A program made the translations under genes and the position numbers. Positions 1-7,060 of a stretch of DNA of 47,690 nucleotides are shown here, in pieces. The stretch spans positions 1-47,690 of the forward strand of contig CAZOJJ010000022.1 in assembly GCA_964580105.1 (NCBI GenBank). Direction: 5' to 3'. The notes beneath the pieces are model-generated. The model searched no databases and had not been told where the DNA came from. It worked only from the letters and a program-made list of their open reading frames with translations. Origin of the DNA: CAZOJJ01 sp964580105. Its GTDB lineage: Bacteria > Bacteroidota > Rhodothermia > Rhodothermales > Rubricoccaceae. Each line of letters opens with the position of its first letter. Positions within the stretch are counted from its first letter, which is position 1.

Positions 1-104
1 GATCGAAGGATCGAAGGATCGAAGGATCGAAGGATCGGAAGATCGGAAGATCGGGGTCAGCAACCGATCTCCCGATGATCCGATCCCCCGATCCCCCGAT
101 CCCT
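1..104. repeat. 8-bp tandem repeat array built on GATC
   Basis: An 8-bp period runs through almost the whole stretch. GATCGAAG occurs four times (1-32), then GATCGGAA twice (33-48) and GATCGGGG once (49-56). After one degenerate unit the complementary form CGATCCCC and its variants continue in register (65-104) up to the stop codon of the next minus-strand gene. The two halves are roughly inverse complements: 41-56 pairs with 71-85 with about two mismatches, so the array can fold into a hairpin. It may end transcription of the minus-strand gene. It is cut by the window edge. Confidence 0.85.
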
Positions 105-692
105 CTAATCTTCGGGAAAGACGACGCGGCCGTTCTCGTCGAGGCGGACGGCCGGGCCGAGCCGCATGATCTTGCGAAAGCGGACGCCGTAGTCCACGAG
201 AGAGTAGAGCATCACGGCCGAGGTGGCCCACAGGCACGCCTCCATCGCGACGGGCCCGGCGCCGAGCAAGGCCGCCACGACGGTGGCCGCCAGGAGCGTG
301 ACGGCCACCTTGCCGGACCACAGGCTCGTCGTGAACCGCCCGAGCCGCCGCGTCTGGAGGAGCCCGCCGAGGGCGAGGAGGGCGTCCCGCGAGATGGCGA
401 GCGCGACGAACCACAGCGGCAGCGTCGGCTCGACGGGCCGCGCCAGAAGCGCGAGGGTGACGGCGGCGGCGGCGAGCTTGTCGGCCGTCGCGTCGAGCAC
501 CTTCCCCCACTCGGAGACGCTGCGGCTCCAGCGCGCCAGCTTGCCGTCGAGGAAGTCGGTCGCGATGGCCAGCCCGATGAGGCCGAACATCGGGCCGATG
601 GGCCCACCCCGGTAGACGAGCCACGCGATGGGGATGACGAGGACGGCCCGCGAGAGGCTGAGCGCGTTCGCGGCCGTCCAGAACCGCCCCAT
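105..692 (-). CDS. CDP-alcohol phosphatidyltransferase family protein
   Basis: A membrane enzyme of the CDP-alcohol phosphatidyltransferase family, which joins a CDP-activated diacylglycerol to an alcohol to make phospholipid head groups. The family signature (D-G-x2-A-R-x8-G-x3-D-x3-D) is visible in the first third as DGKLAR, then GKVLDATAD, with the expected spacing. Several hydrophobic segments follow, fitting the six-helix fold. I start at the ATG at 692, which gives 195 residues beginning MGRFWTAANALSLSRAV, the usual family opening. An in-frame start at 782 would add 30 low-complexity Pro/Ser-rich residues and is less likely. The substrate (glycerol phosphate as in PgsA, serine, or inositol phosphate) cannot be told from sequence alone; the short length and opening are most like PgsA. 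The gene is convergent with nothing visible, because its 3' end lies in the 8-bp repeat array. Confidence 0.85.
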   Translation of the reverse strand: MGRFWTAANALSLSRAVLVIPIAWLVYRGGPIGPMFGLIGLAIATDFLDGKLARWSRSVSEWGKVLDATADKLAAAAVTLALLARPVEPTLPLWFVALAISRDALLALGGLLQTRRLGRFTTSLWSGKVAVTLLAATVVAALLGAGPVAMEACLWATSAVMLYSLVDYGVRFRKIMRLGPAVRLDENGRVVFPED

Positions 693-802
693 CGCGGGGA
701 AGCCCGGGCGTGCTATGGGCTGGGACGGAGGCACGAGGGAAGTTAGCGGGGATGGAGGGCGGGAGGGCGCTCGCCCTCCCATTCCTTCATTCTCCCTTTC
801 CC

Positions 803-840
803 CCTTCCCGTACCCTCCGTACCCTCCACTCCCTCCCTCC
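803..840. repeat. Pyrimidine-rich 9-bp tandem repeat (TCCNTNCCC)
   Basis: A C/T-only tract with a 9-bp period (forms such as TCCGTACCC, then TCCACTCCC and TCCCTCCTC) lies at the 5' border of the following glycosyltransferase. A related tract, on the opposite strand and with the same ending TCCCTCCTC, occurs at 33131-33170 in the 5' part of meaB. Confidence 0.65.
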
Positions 841-850
841 TCCCGCCGCC

Positions 851-1984
851 GTGCTCCTCGCCTACGTCCTCGCCTGCCTCGCCGTCCAGCTGGCCTACTG
901 GGTCGCCCTGGGCGTGGGCTTCGCGCGGGTGCAGCGCCGCCCGCCCGACGCGGAGGCTCCTTCCCTGCCCCTCACCGTGATCGTCGCCGCGCGCGACGAG
1001 GAGGCCAACCTGCCCGCGCTGCTCGACGCGCTGGAGCGACAGACGCTCGCCCCCGCCGCGGTCGTCGTCGCCGACGACGGCTCGACGGACGGGACCGCCG
1101 CGCTCATCGAGACGCGCGCTGCGGCCTGGTCGGCCTCGGGCGGGCCTACGCTCCGGCTCGTCCGCATCCCCGAGGGTGCTGCCGAGGCGGCCGGGCTCCC
1201 GCGCAAGAAGCACGCCCTCACACGCGCCGTCGAAGCCGCGCCGGCGGGCCGCCTCGCCTTCACCGATGCCGACTGCCGCCCGCCGCCGACGTGGCTGGAG
1301 ACGCTGGCCCGCCACGCCGCGCCGAACGGCGAGGAGGAAGGCGCCGTGCTCGTCGGCTACGGGCCGTACCCGAAGCGACCCGGCTGGCTCAACGCGTTCG
1401 TGCGCTACGAAACGCTCGTGACGGCGCACCAGGCGGCGTCGGCCGTCGGCCTCGGGTGGCCGTTCCTCGCCGTCGGGCGCAACCTCTCGTACCCGAAGGC
1501 GCTCTTCGAGCGGGTCGGCGGCTTCGCCCACTCCGCCGCCTCGCTCTCCGGCGACGACGACCTGTTCGTCCAGGAGGTCGCCCGGACGGCCGCCGCGCCC
1601 GTGCGCTACGTCCTCGACCCCGCCGGCTTCGTGCCCTCCACGCCCCCGGCGACGCTCGGCGCGTGGCTCCGGCAAAAGCGCCGCCACGCCTCGGCCGGGC
1701 GGCACTACCGCCGGGCGGTGCAGGTCCACCTCGTGCTGTTCCACTGGACCCACCTCGTTCTCTGGCTCGGCGTCCCGGCGCTCTACCTCGCCTACGGCGC
1801 GTGGTGGGGCGCGGGCGTTCTGGCCGTCCGCTTCCTCGCCCAGCGCGCGGCGCTCAAGTCCGCCGAGGACGCCTTCGAGGCGCGCGACCTCACGCTCGCT
1901 CAGCCGGTGCTGGAGTTCCTCTACCTCCTCTACAACGCGGTCGTCGCGCCACTGGGGGTGTTCCGCCCACCCCGGCGGTGGTGA
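851..1984 (+). CDS. Membrane-anchored family 2 glycosyltransferase
   Basis: A processive-type GT2 glycosyltransferase that uses a nucleotide sugar at the cytoplasmic face of the membrane. From the chosen GTG start it opens with one transmembrane helix (LLAYVLACLAVQLAYWVALG). The GT-A domain follows, with VIVAARDEEANL, the nucleotide-binding VVVADDGSTDGT, the metal-binding TDADC and the acceptor-site SGDDDLFVQ. A basic RQKRRHA stretch stands in place of QxxRW, and two or three C-terminal hydrophobic segments follow. The frame is open further upstream, with an ATG at 752 and a GTG at 710. The added residues are encoded by a pyrimidine-rich repeat, so I prefer 851 (377 aa); 752 (410 aa) is the main alternative. 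It is divergent from the phosphatidyltransferase and could act on a lipid acceptor. The sugar is not predictable. Confidence 0.8.
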   Translation: MLLAYVLACLAVQLAYWVALGVGFARVQRRPPDAEAPSLPLTVIVAARDEEANLPALLDALERQTLAPAAVVVADDGSTDGTAALIETRAAAWSASGGPTLRLVRIPEGAAEAAGLPRKKHALTRAVEAAPAGRLAFTDADCRPPPTWLETLARHAAPNGEEEGAVLVGYGPYPKRPGWLNAFVRYETLVTAHQAASAVGLGWPFLAVGRNLSYPKALFERVGGFAHSAASLSGDDDLFVQEVARTAAAPVRYVLDPAGFVPSTPPATLGAWLRQKRRHASAGRHYRRAVQVHLVLFHWTHLVLWLGVPALYLAYGAWWGAGVLAVRFLAQRAALKSAEDAFEARDLTLAQPVLEFLYLLYNAVVAPLGVFRPPRRW

Positions 1985-2028
1985 GGCGTCAGGGTGGTGA
2001 GGCGTCAGGGTGGTGAGGCGTCAGCGGG
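1981..2028. repeat. 16-bp tandem repeat spanning two convergent gene ends
   Basis: The unit GTGAGGCGTCAGGGTG occurs twice exactly (1981-1996, 1997-2012), with a third copy diverging only at its end (2013-2028). Each unit holds a TGA on the plus strand and a TGA on the minus strand. The first copy supplies the stop of the plus-strand glycosyltransferase (1982-1984). The third supplies the stop of the minus-strand lipoprotein gene (2021-2023). Confidence 0.9.
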
Positions 2029-5000
2029 AGACGGTGGCGGTGACGACGTCGTAGACGTTCGGCGCGCGGGGGTCCACTTTGCCACCGCCGCTGTCGCCGG
2101 AAGCGACGCGGAGCACGGGGCGGAACGTGCCGACGCCACGGCCCTCCGCGCGCGCACCGACGAGCATCACGACGGTGGACCCGCGCGGGAGGTCCGGCAG
2201 GACGAAGCGAGGCAGGGCGAAGCTGAGCGCGCCGAACTCGGGGTCGAAGACGCTGCCCTGGCCGGGGGCCACCTCACCGAGCACGCGGCCGTGGGCATCC
2301 TCGACCACGAGGCCGTCGCCGAGGAAGAGAACGTACTCGTAGCCTTCGCCCTCGGGGAAGTCGTAGAGCGCGTCGCGGCCGATGCGGCGCGTCCCGCCCG
2401 GCTCGGTGTCGAGCGCGATGGCCACGAACGTGGGCTGGAAGCCGAGGGAGTCCGGCCCGACGAGCCTCACAAACTCGGCGCGGAAGTACGTCGTCGAGTC
2501 GTCCTCGGCCACTTCGAGGTAGGTCGCGTCGAGGATGGACTCGGGGAAGCCCGCGGGGTAGACGTAGGTGCTGGTGGCGCCCCAGTCGTCGCCGTCGGGG
2601 TCGGTCTGGGTGAGGATGGGCTGCGCGGCGAGTTCGTCGCGGAGGATCTGGTCGGCGGTGAGGCGGCGCTGCGCCTCGGCCTGCCGCATGACGGCGTACT
2701 CGTTGCGAACGTCGGGCTGCACCCACGCGAAGCCGTCCCACCACGCCGGGTCGGCCACGTCGTAGCGCGCGTCGGCCTCGGCGTCCTCGCCGTTGATCTC
2801 GACGCCGTCGGGCGTGACCGTGACCGCCACGGCCTCGGCGGCGAGGGTGTCGCCCCGCATCCGCACCAGCGGCACGGCCTTCTCGAGCCCGAAGGCACGG
2901 ACGCGCACCTGCGCGTCCTCGGGCAGCACGCCCTCAGGCGTGAGCGCGACCCCCAGCTGGCCGTCCGCCTGCCGCATCCGCGCCGCCACCCAGCCCTCGC
3001 CGACGCGGAAGCGGAGCGCCGTCTCGCCCCACCCGGCGGGCAGGTGCGGTTCGAGGACGACGTCCGCCGGGCCGGCGTAGTGCAGCCCCGCGAAATCCCG
3101 ATAGGCGTTCTCGATGTAGCCGGCGAGGCTCCACGGCTGGACGGGCGCGCCACCCGCGCGGGGTATGCCCCCTTCCTTCGGGGGATGCGCGTCGAGGACG
3201 TCCGGCAGGGCGCCAATCACGCCGCGACGCAGGAGCAGGTCGTTCTGCGCCTCGTGCAACTCGGCAGCCTTTGCGGCGGCGCCCGTCCGGGCCATCAGGT
3301 GGATGAGCGGCGCGTTCAGCCACGTCCAGACGGGTCCGTTGTAGAGCGCGGCGTCGGGGCTGTAGTAGGCGGGGGCGACGAGGAAGGGGTGGAAGAGGGA
3401 GTCGGTCTGGGGCCGCGTGCCGACGCCGTGCGCGTAGGCGAAGCGCTCGGCGAGGGCGCGCGTGAGGCGGGCGGTCTCCTCGGGCGGCAGGTCCATCCGC
3501 GCCAGCGCCAGCAGCCCGTTCGGGCGGAGCACCGAGGCGGGCTGGCCCCGCCGGTCGAACCCGTCCCACACGAGGCCGTCGGTGACGAAGCGGCGCTGGA
3601 AGTCGCGGAGGAGCACGTCGGCGGAGTCGGCGTACCAGCGGCCGGACTCGCGCTGGCTCACGCCCATGATCTGGGCGAACTCGGTCATGGCGCGGAGGGC
3701 GCCGTAGAGCGCGCCCTGGCCTTCCACCGGCGCCCCGCCGCGCGGCGTCGCGAGGCCCTCGCGGGCGGCCCCGCCCTGCATCCACGTCTGGCCGTCGGGG
3801 GCGTAGAGAAAGCCCTCGGACGTGACCTGCCGGCCGTAGCGGCGGCTGTCCTGGTAGAGCCCGCGCATGGCGAAGACGGTCTTGAACCAGAAGTTCGGCC
3901 CGCCCGAGACGAGCGAGCGGTCGCCGGTGGCCCGGACGTAGTGGGCCGCCGCGGCGATGTAGAGGGGCGTGGCGTCGGCCGTGGTGAAGGCGCCGCGGTC
4001 GCCGGGGCGAACGAGGTTGGGCGCGCGGCCGAGGATGTCGATGCGCTCGTCGAAGCGCTGGACGCGGCCGTAGGTGGTGAGCAGGTTGCGGGCGAGGTCC
4101 CAGCGGCCGGTGGCGAGGAGGGCGCCGAGCGCGTCGAGGCCGGAGCGCCCGCCGGGCGGTTCGGCGCCGGGGATGCCGGGGAGGAGGTAAGCCCGGCTCG
4201 TATCGGACACGACGAGGGCGTCGAGCGCGAGGCGGGCCCAGGCGAGGGCGTGGTTGGTGGCGGCGTCCTCGGTCGTGAGCGCCCCTTCTTCCAGGAGCGC
4301 GGCCATGCGGGCGCTGCGGCGCTCCCGAACGGCCTCGTGGTCGCGCAGGGCCCGCGCCGCCAGGGAGTCGGCCGCCTCGGGCGTGTCCGCCGTAGCGACG
4401 ACGACGGCACCGGGCGTGGGGAAGCGGACCTCGCCGAGGCGGAGGGCAGTGCGCCGCCCGGCCTCGGGCCGCTCACTGCCCGCGCCGACGACGGCCTCCC
4501 CGCCCGCGGCGCGCACGGCCACCCACACCGGGCGGGGGTCACCCTCGCGCGGCGTGAGGAAGTTGCCGCGTGCGATGAGGAGCGCCGCCCCGCGGGCCTC
4601 CGTCTGGTAGTCGCTCGCCCCGGCCCGGTCGCTCACGACGGGCCGGAAGGCGACGGTCCCGATGGAGTCCGGGATCTCGATGAGCAGGGCGCCGAGGCCT
4701 TCCGCCATCGTCACGCGCTCGACGAGCCTCGGCTCCTCGACGCCCTGGAGGCGGCTGATGAGGCGGCCCATGAAGCCGGACGTGTCTTTCTTGACGTAGG
4801 CGCGGGCGGCGAAGTCGGGCCGGACGACGCCGCGCACGCGGTCCTCGGGCTCGAAGGCGACCGAGTCCCGGAGGCTCCACCAGCGCCAGCCGTCGAGCAT
4901 CCGGTAGCCGCCCGCGACGAAGCCCATCGCCGGGTCGTCCTGCGGCGCGGCGACGGCGTCGTAGACGAACGATCCGGCCTTGTCGGAGAAGAAGAACGCG

Positions 5001-5158
5001 CGGCGGACGTCGAGCGTGTCGCCCTCGGCGGGGGCCTCGACGGAGACGGCGAGCTCGGCGAGCGCCTCGGGGCCTTCCGCGGCCAGTCGCGCGTCGGCGC
5101 CGTCCTCGCCGCAGGCGGCAAGCGTGAGGGCCAGGGCGAGGAGGAGCGAACGCGTCAT
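2021..5158 (-). CDS. Large lipoprotein, amylo-alpha-1,6-glucosidase / glucodextranase type
   Basis: A predicted secreted lipoprotein of 1045 residues. The first 16 residues form a lipoprotein signal peptide ending in the lipobox LAAC, with Cys16 to be lipidated. An N-terminal beta-rich region of roughly 370 residues precedes an (alpha/alpha)6-barrel like the glycogen-debranching amylo-alpha-1,6-glucosidases (GH133). Recognisable landmarks are PGGRSGLDALGALL, FTTADATPLYIAAA, the PVEGQGALYGALR helix, YNGPVWTWLNAP and QPWSLAGYIENAYRDF. The last 250 or so residues (DPDGDDWGATSTYVYP, then VAIALDTEPGG and YEYVLFLGDGL) resemble the C-terminal binding module of glucodextranase. It probably trims alpha-glucan at the cell surface. 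Debranching-family enzymes are often cytoplasmic and shorter, so the signal peptide and C-terminal module are notable. The exact substrate is inference. A possible -7 element (TATCGTC) lies 35 nt upstream, on the minus strand. Confidence 0.8.
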   Translation of the reverse strand: MTRSLLLALALTLAACGEDGADARLAAEGPEALAELAVSVEAPAEGDTLDVRRAFFFSDKAGSFVYDAVAAPQDDPAMGFVAGGYRMLDGWRWWSLRDSVAFEPEDRVRGVVRPDFAARAYVKKDTSGFMGRLISRLQGVEEPRLVERVTMAEGLGALLIEIPDSIGTVAFRPVVSDRAGASDYQTEARGAALLIARGNFLTPREGDPRPVWVAVRAAGGEAVVGAGSERPEAGRRTALRLGEVRFPTPGAVVVATADTPEAADSLAARALRDHEAVRERRSARMAALLEEGALTTEDAATNHALAWARLALDALVVSDTSRAYLLPGIPGAEPPGGRSGLDALGALLATGRWDLARNLLTTYGRVQRFDERIDILGRAPNLVRPGDRGAFTTADATPLYIAAAAHYVRATGDRSLVSGGPNFWFKTVFAMRGLYQDSRRYGRQVTSEGFLYAPDGQTWMQGGAAREGLATPRGGAPVEGQGALYGALRAMTEFAQIMGVSQRESGRWYADSADVLLRDFQRRFVTDGLVWDGFDRRGQPASVLRPNGLLALARMDLPPEETARLTRALAERFAYAHGVGTRPQTDSLFHPFLVAPAYYSPDAALYNGPVWTWLNAPLIHLMARTGAAAKAAELHEAQNDLLLRRGVIGALPDVLDAHPPKEGGIPRAGGAPVQPWSLAGYIENAYRDFAGLHYAGPADVVLEPHLPAGWGETALRFRVGEGWVAARMRQADGQLGVALTPEGVLPEDAQVRVRAFGLEKAVPLVRMRGDTLAAEAVAVTVTPDGVEINGEDAEADARYDVADPAWWDGFAWVQPDVRNEYAVMRQAEAQRRLTADQILRDELAAQPILTQTDPDGDDWGATSTYVYPAGFPESILDATYLEVAEDDSTTYFRAEFVRLVGPDSLGFQPTFVAIALDTEPGGTRRIGRDALYDFPEGEGYEYVLFLGDGLVVEDAHGRVLGEVAPGQGSVFDPEFGALSFALPRFVLPDLPRGSTVVMLVGARAEGRGVGTFRPVLRVASGDSGGGKVDPRAPNVYDVVTATVSR

Positions 5159-5237
5159 GCGGGGCCGGGCGGCGCGCTAAAAGGAGGGGAAAGACGATAC
5201 CACCCCCGGCGGTTCCGGGGCACGCCCGCTTTTTGGG

Positions 5238-5669
5238 TCACTCGTCGAGACCGCGCGGACGGACGTCCGCGTAGTCGGCCGGGCGGAAGACGACGGCGGT
5301 GCGCGCCGGCACCTCGTTGCTGTAGACGACGCCGCCGGCCTCGAAGAGGGTGATCAGGAGCGAGGGCACGGCGGCCTCGTCGCCGCCGGTGACGTAGACG
5401 GGCACGAGCGGCGTCCCGCCCGTGCGGGGGACGCGCCGGGGGGCGTCGCTCGCGTTCGCCATCACGACGAGACGGCGGTCGCCCTTGCCGCACGCGAAGG
5501 CGGCCAGCCCGGCCTCGCGGTCCACCGTCCACACGTCGAGGTCGGCCTGGACGCAGGCGGCGACGTGCGCCGCCCACCGGCCGGCGTCGGGGCCGGCGTC
5601 GGGGCCGGCGTCGGGGCCGGCGTCGGAGAAGGACGCGAGGAAGCCGAGAACGGCGAGGAGGGCGTGCAT
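5238..5669 (-). CDS. Small secreted protein resembling an amylase C-terminal beta domain
   Basis: A 143-residue protein with a short hydrophobic N-terminus (MHALLAVLGFLASF). A low-complexity run of repeated Asp-Ala-Gly-Pro follows, encoded by a 12-bp tandem repeat. The remaining 110 or so residues (VWTVDREAGLAAFACGKGDRRLVVMANASDAP, then VPARTAVVFRP near the end) look like the all-beta domain that closes GH13 alpha-amylases and neopullulanases. No catalytic barrel precedes it: the 66 bp to ispG hold nothing. It may therefore be a remnant of a lost amylase, or a free starch-associated accessory module working with the adjacent glucan-acting lipoprotein on the same strand. The family match is by eye and moderate. 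Whether it is expressed is unknown. Confidence 0.6.
   Translation of the reverse strand: MHALLAVLGFLASFSDAGPDAGPDAGPDAGRWAAHVAACVQADLDVWTVDREAGLAAFACGKGDRRLVVMANASDAPRRVPRTGGTPLVPVYVTGGDEAAVPSLLITLFEAGGVVYSNEVPARTAVVFRPADYADVRPRGLDE
5581..5626. repeat. 12-bp in-frame tandem repeat (GGGGCCGGCGTC)
   Basis: About 3.8 copies of a 12-bp unit lie inside the preceding coding region, where they encode repeated DAGP. The minus-strand core GACGCCGGCCC is nearly identical to the 11-bp intergenic unit GATGCCGGCCC at 36127-36354. Confidence 0.9.
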
Positions 5670-5735
5670 GGCGGGGACGTGGCGGAAGGCCTCTAACGCG
5701 CGGCCGGCCGGGACGGTCCGGCGGCCACGGGCCGG

Positions 5736-6836
5736 CTACGCGGCGGGCTCCCCGTCGTCCCAGCGCTCGATCACGTCGAGCACGGCGCCGACGATCTCGT
5801 CCTGGTCCACCGTCCCGATGACCTCGCCGCGCTTGAACAGGTGCGCGCGGCCCCGCCCGAGGCTCACGCCGAGGTCAGCCCCGGCGGCCTCGCCCGGCCC
5901 GTTGACGGCGCAGCCCATCAGCGCCACGTTGAGGTCGCGGTCGAACTTGCGCTCGGCGAGGGCGGCCTCGACTTCGTTCACGACCGAGAACAGGTCGCCC
6001 GCGAGGCGCCCGCAGGTGGGGCACGCGATGACGTTGACGCCGGGCCGCCCGAGGCGGAGGCTCTTGAGGACGGCGTGGCCCACCTCGACCTCGTGCACGG
6101 AGTCGGCCGCGAGCGAGACGCGGATCGTGTCGCCGATGCCGTCGGCGAGCAGGCTGCCGATGCCGATGGCGCTCTTGATGGGGCCGGTCTTGAGGCTGCC
6201 GCTCTCGGTGACGCCGAGGTGGAGCGGGTAGTCCGTCCGCTCGGCCAGCAGCCGGTACGCCTGGATCATGAAGAACACGTCCGAGTGCTTGACCGAGATC
6301 ACGACGTCGGCGAACCCCTCGCGCTCGCAGACCTCGACGTGGCGCATCGCGCTCTCGAAGAGGGCCTCGGGCTGGGGGTAGCCGTACTTGTCGAGGATGT
6401 CCTTCTCCAGCGAGCCCGAGTTGACGCCGATGCGGATGGGGAGGCCCTTCGCCTTCGCCGCCAGCAGCACCTCGCGCTCCCACTCCGGCTTGCCGATGTT
6501 GCCGGGGTTGATGCGGACCTTGGCCACGCCCGCCTCGATGGCCTTGAGGGCGTACTGGTAGTTGAAGTGGATGTCGGCCACGACCGGCACCGGGCTCCCG
6601 GCGACGACCTCCGGCAGCGCGTCGGCGTCCTCGGGGCGCGGCACGGCCACGCGGACGATGTCGGCGCCGGCCTCGGCGAGGCGGGTGATCTCGGCCACGC
6701 AGCCCTCGACGTCGTGCGTCTTGCCGGTAGTCATGGACTGGACCGAGATCGGCGCGCCGCCGCCGACCTGGACGCCGCCCACGTTCACGGCGCGGCTGAT
6801 GCGGCGGGGGCGTTCGACGGCTCTGGGCTGCTCCAT
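5736..6836 (-). CDS. ispG: (E)-4-hydroxy-3-methylbut-2-enyl-diphosphate synthase
   Basis: IspG (GcpE) reduces 2-C-methyl-D-erythritol 2,4-cyclodiphosphate to HMBPP, the sixth step of the non-mevalonate isoprenoid pathway, in the cytoplasm. The 366-residue protein starts with the TIM-barrel opening (VGGVQVGGGAPISVQSMTTGKTHDV) and contains RINPGNIG. It keeps the three cysteine ligands of the 4Fe-4S cluster: Cys272 and Cys275 in CPTCGR, and Cys309 in GCAVNGPGEA. Length and order match the two-domain bacterial form rather than the longer, three-domain version with an inserted domain found in plants and many Bacteroidetes. The start at 6836 gives a normal N-terminus. The other pathway gene here is ispE, 13 kb away on the same strand. 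Identification is secure. Confidence 0.96.
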   Translation of the reverse strand: MEQPRAVERPRRISRAVNVGGVQVGGGAPISVQSMTTGKTHDVEGCVAEITRLAEAGADIVRVAVPRPEDADALPEVVAGSPVPVVADIHFNYQYALKAIEAGVAKVRINPGNIGKPEWEREVLLAAKAKGLPIRIGVNSGSLEKDILDKYGYPQPEALFESAMRHVEVCEREGFADVVISVKHSDVFFMIQAYRLLAERTDYPLHLGVTESGSLKTGPIKSAIGIGSLLADGIGDTIRVSLAADSVHEVEVGHAVLKSLRLGRPGVNVIACPTCGRLAGDLFSVVNEVEAALAERKFDRDLNVALMGCAVNGPGEAAGADLGVSLGRGRAHLFKRGEVIGTVDQDEIVGAVLDVIERWDDGEPAA

Positions 6837-6946
6837 CGGAAGCGGAATCGGCTGCGTGCGGGAATCGAGGTCAGGCGGCGCTGGTACCGGGCGTGGCTAA
6901 GATCGTTCGCGGCGAGGGCATGTGCCGTGCGGATTTCGCGCGAGCC

Positions 6947-7054
6947 TCACCCGGCCGGTGCGGCGTTCAGGGCGAGGTAGGCCACGTACGCTCCGTAGGT
7001 CGCGAGCAGCCCCCCGACGAGGGCGAGAAACGCGACGAGCGGGGCGGGCGTCAC
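6947..7054 (-). CDS. Possible 35-residue membrane peptide
   Basis: A short reading frame with a GTG start, 6 nt after the stop of the YkuD gene and in the same direction. It encodes an almost wholly hydrophobic peptide (VAFLALVGGLLATYGAYVAYLAL in essence), one transmembrane helix with a short polar tail. Third codon positions are nearly all G or C, as in real genes of this genome, and the tight spacing suggests translational coupling. I see no clear Shine-Dalgarno sequence and recognise no family. It could be a chance frame in GC-rich DNA. Confidence 0.4.
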   Translation of the reverse strand: MTPAPLVAFLALVGGLLATYGAYVAYLALNAAPAG

Positions 7055-7060
7055 AGCGGG

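Noticed and set aside
1..104. GATC-rich array as a replication origin (DnaA/Dam region)
   Set aside because: No DnaA boxes, no AT-rich unwinding region and no dnaA, dnaN or gyr genes nearby.
5205..5236. Hairpin with a run of five T (CCCCGG-CCGGGG plus TTTTT) as an intrinsic terminator
   Set aside because: The T run is separated from the stem by 9 nt and lies on the plus strand, where no gene ends. It may only be a weak structure in the leader of the minus-strand lipoprotein gene.
1994..5353. A plus-strand frame of over 1,100 codons opposite the large lipoprotein gene
   Set aside because: The opposite strand encodes a protein with signal peptide, lipobox and recognisable domains. The plus-strand product has none.
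5238..5669. Frameshifted 3' end of a complete alpha-amylase gene
   Set aside because: The upstream 66 bp lead straight into ispG, with no room for a catalytic barrel in any frame. The fragment has its own ATG and hydrophobic start.
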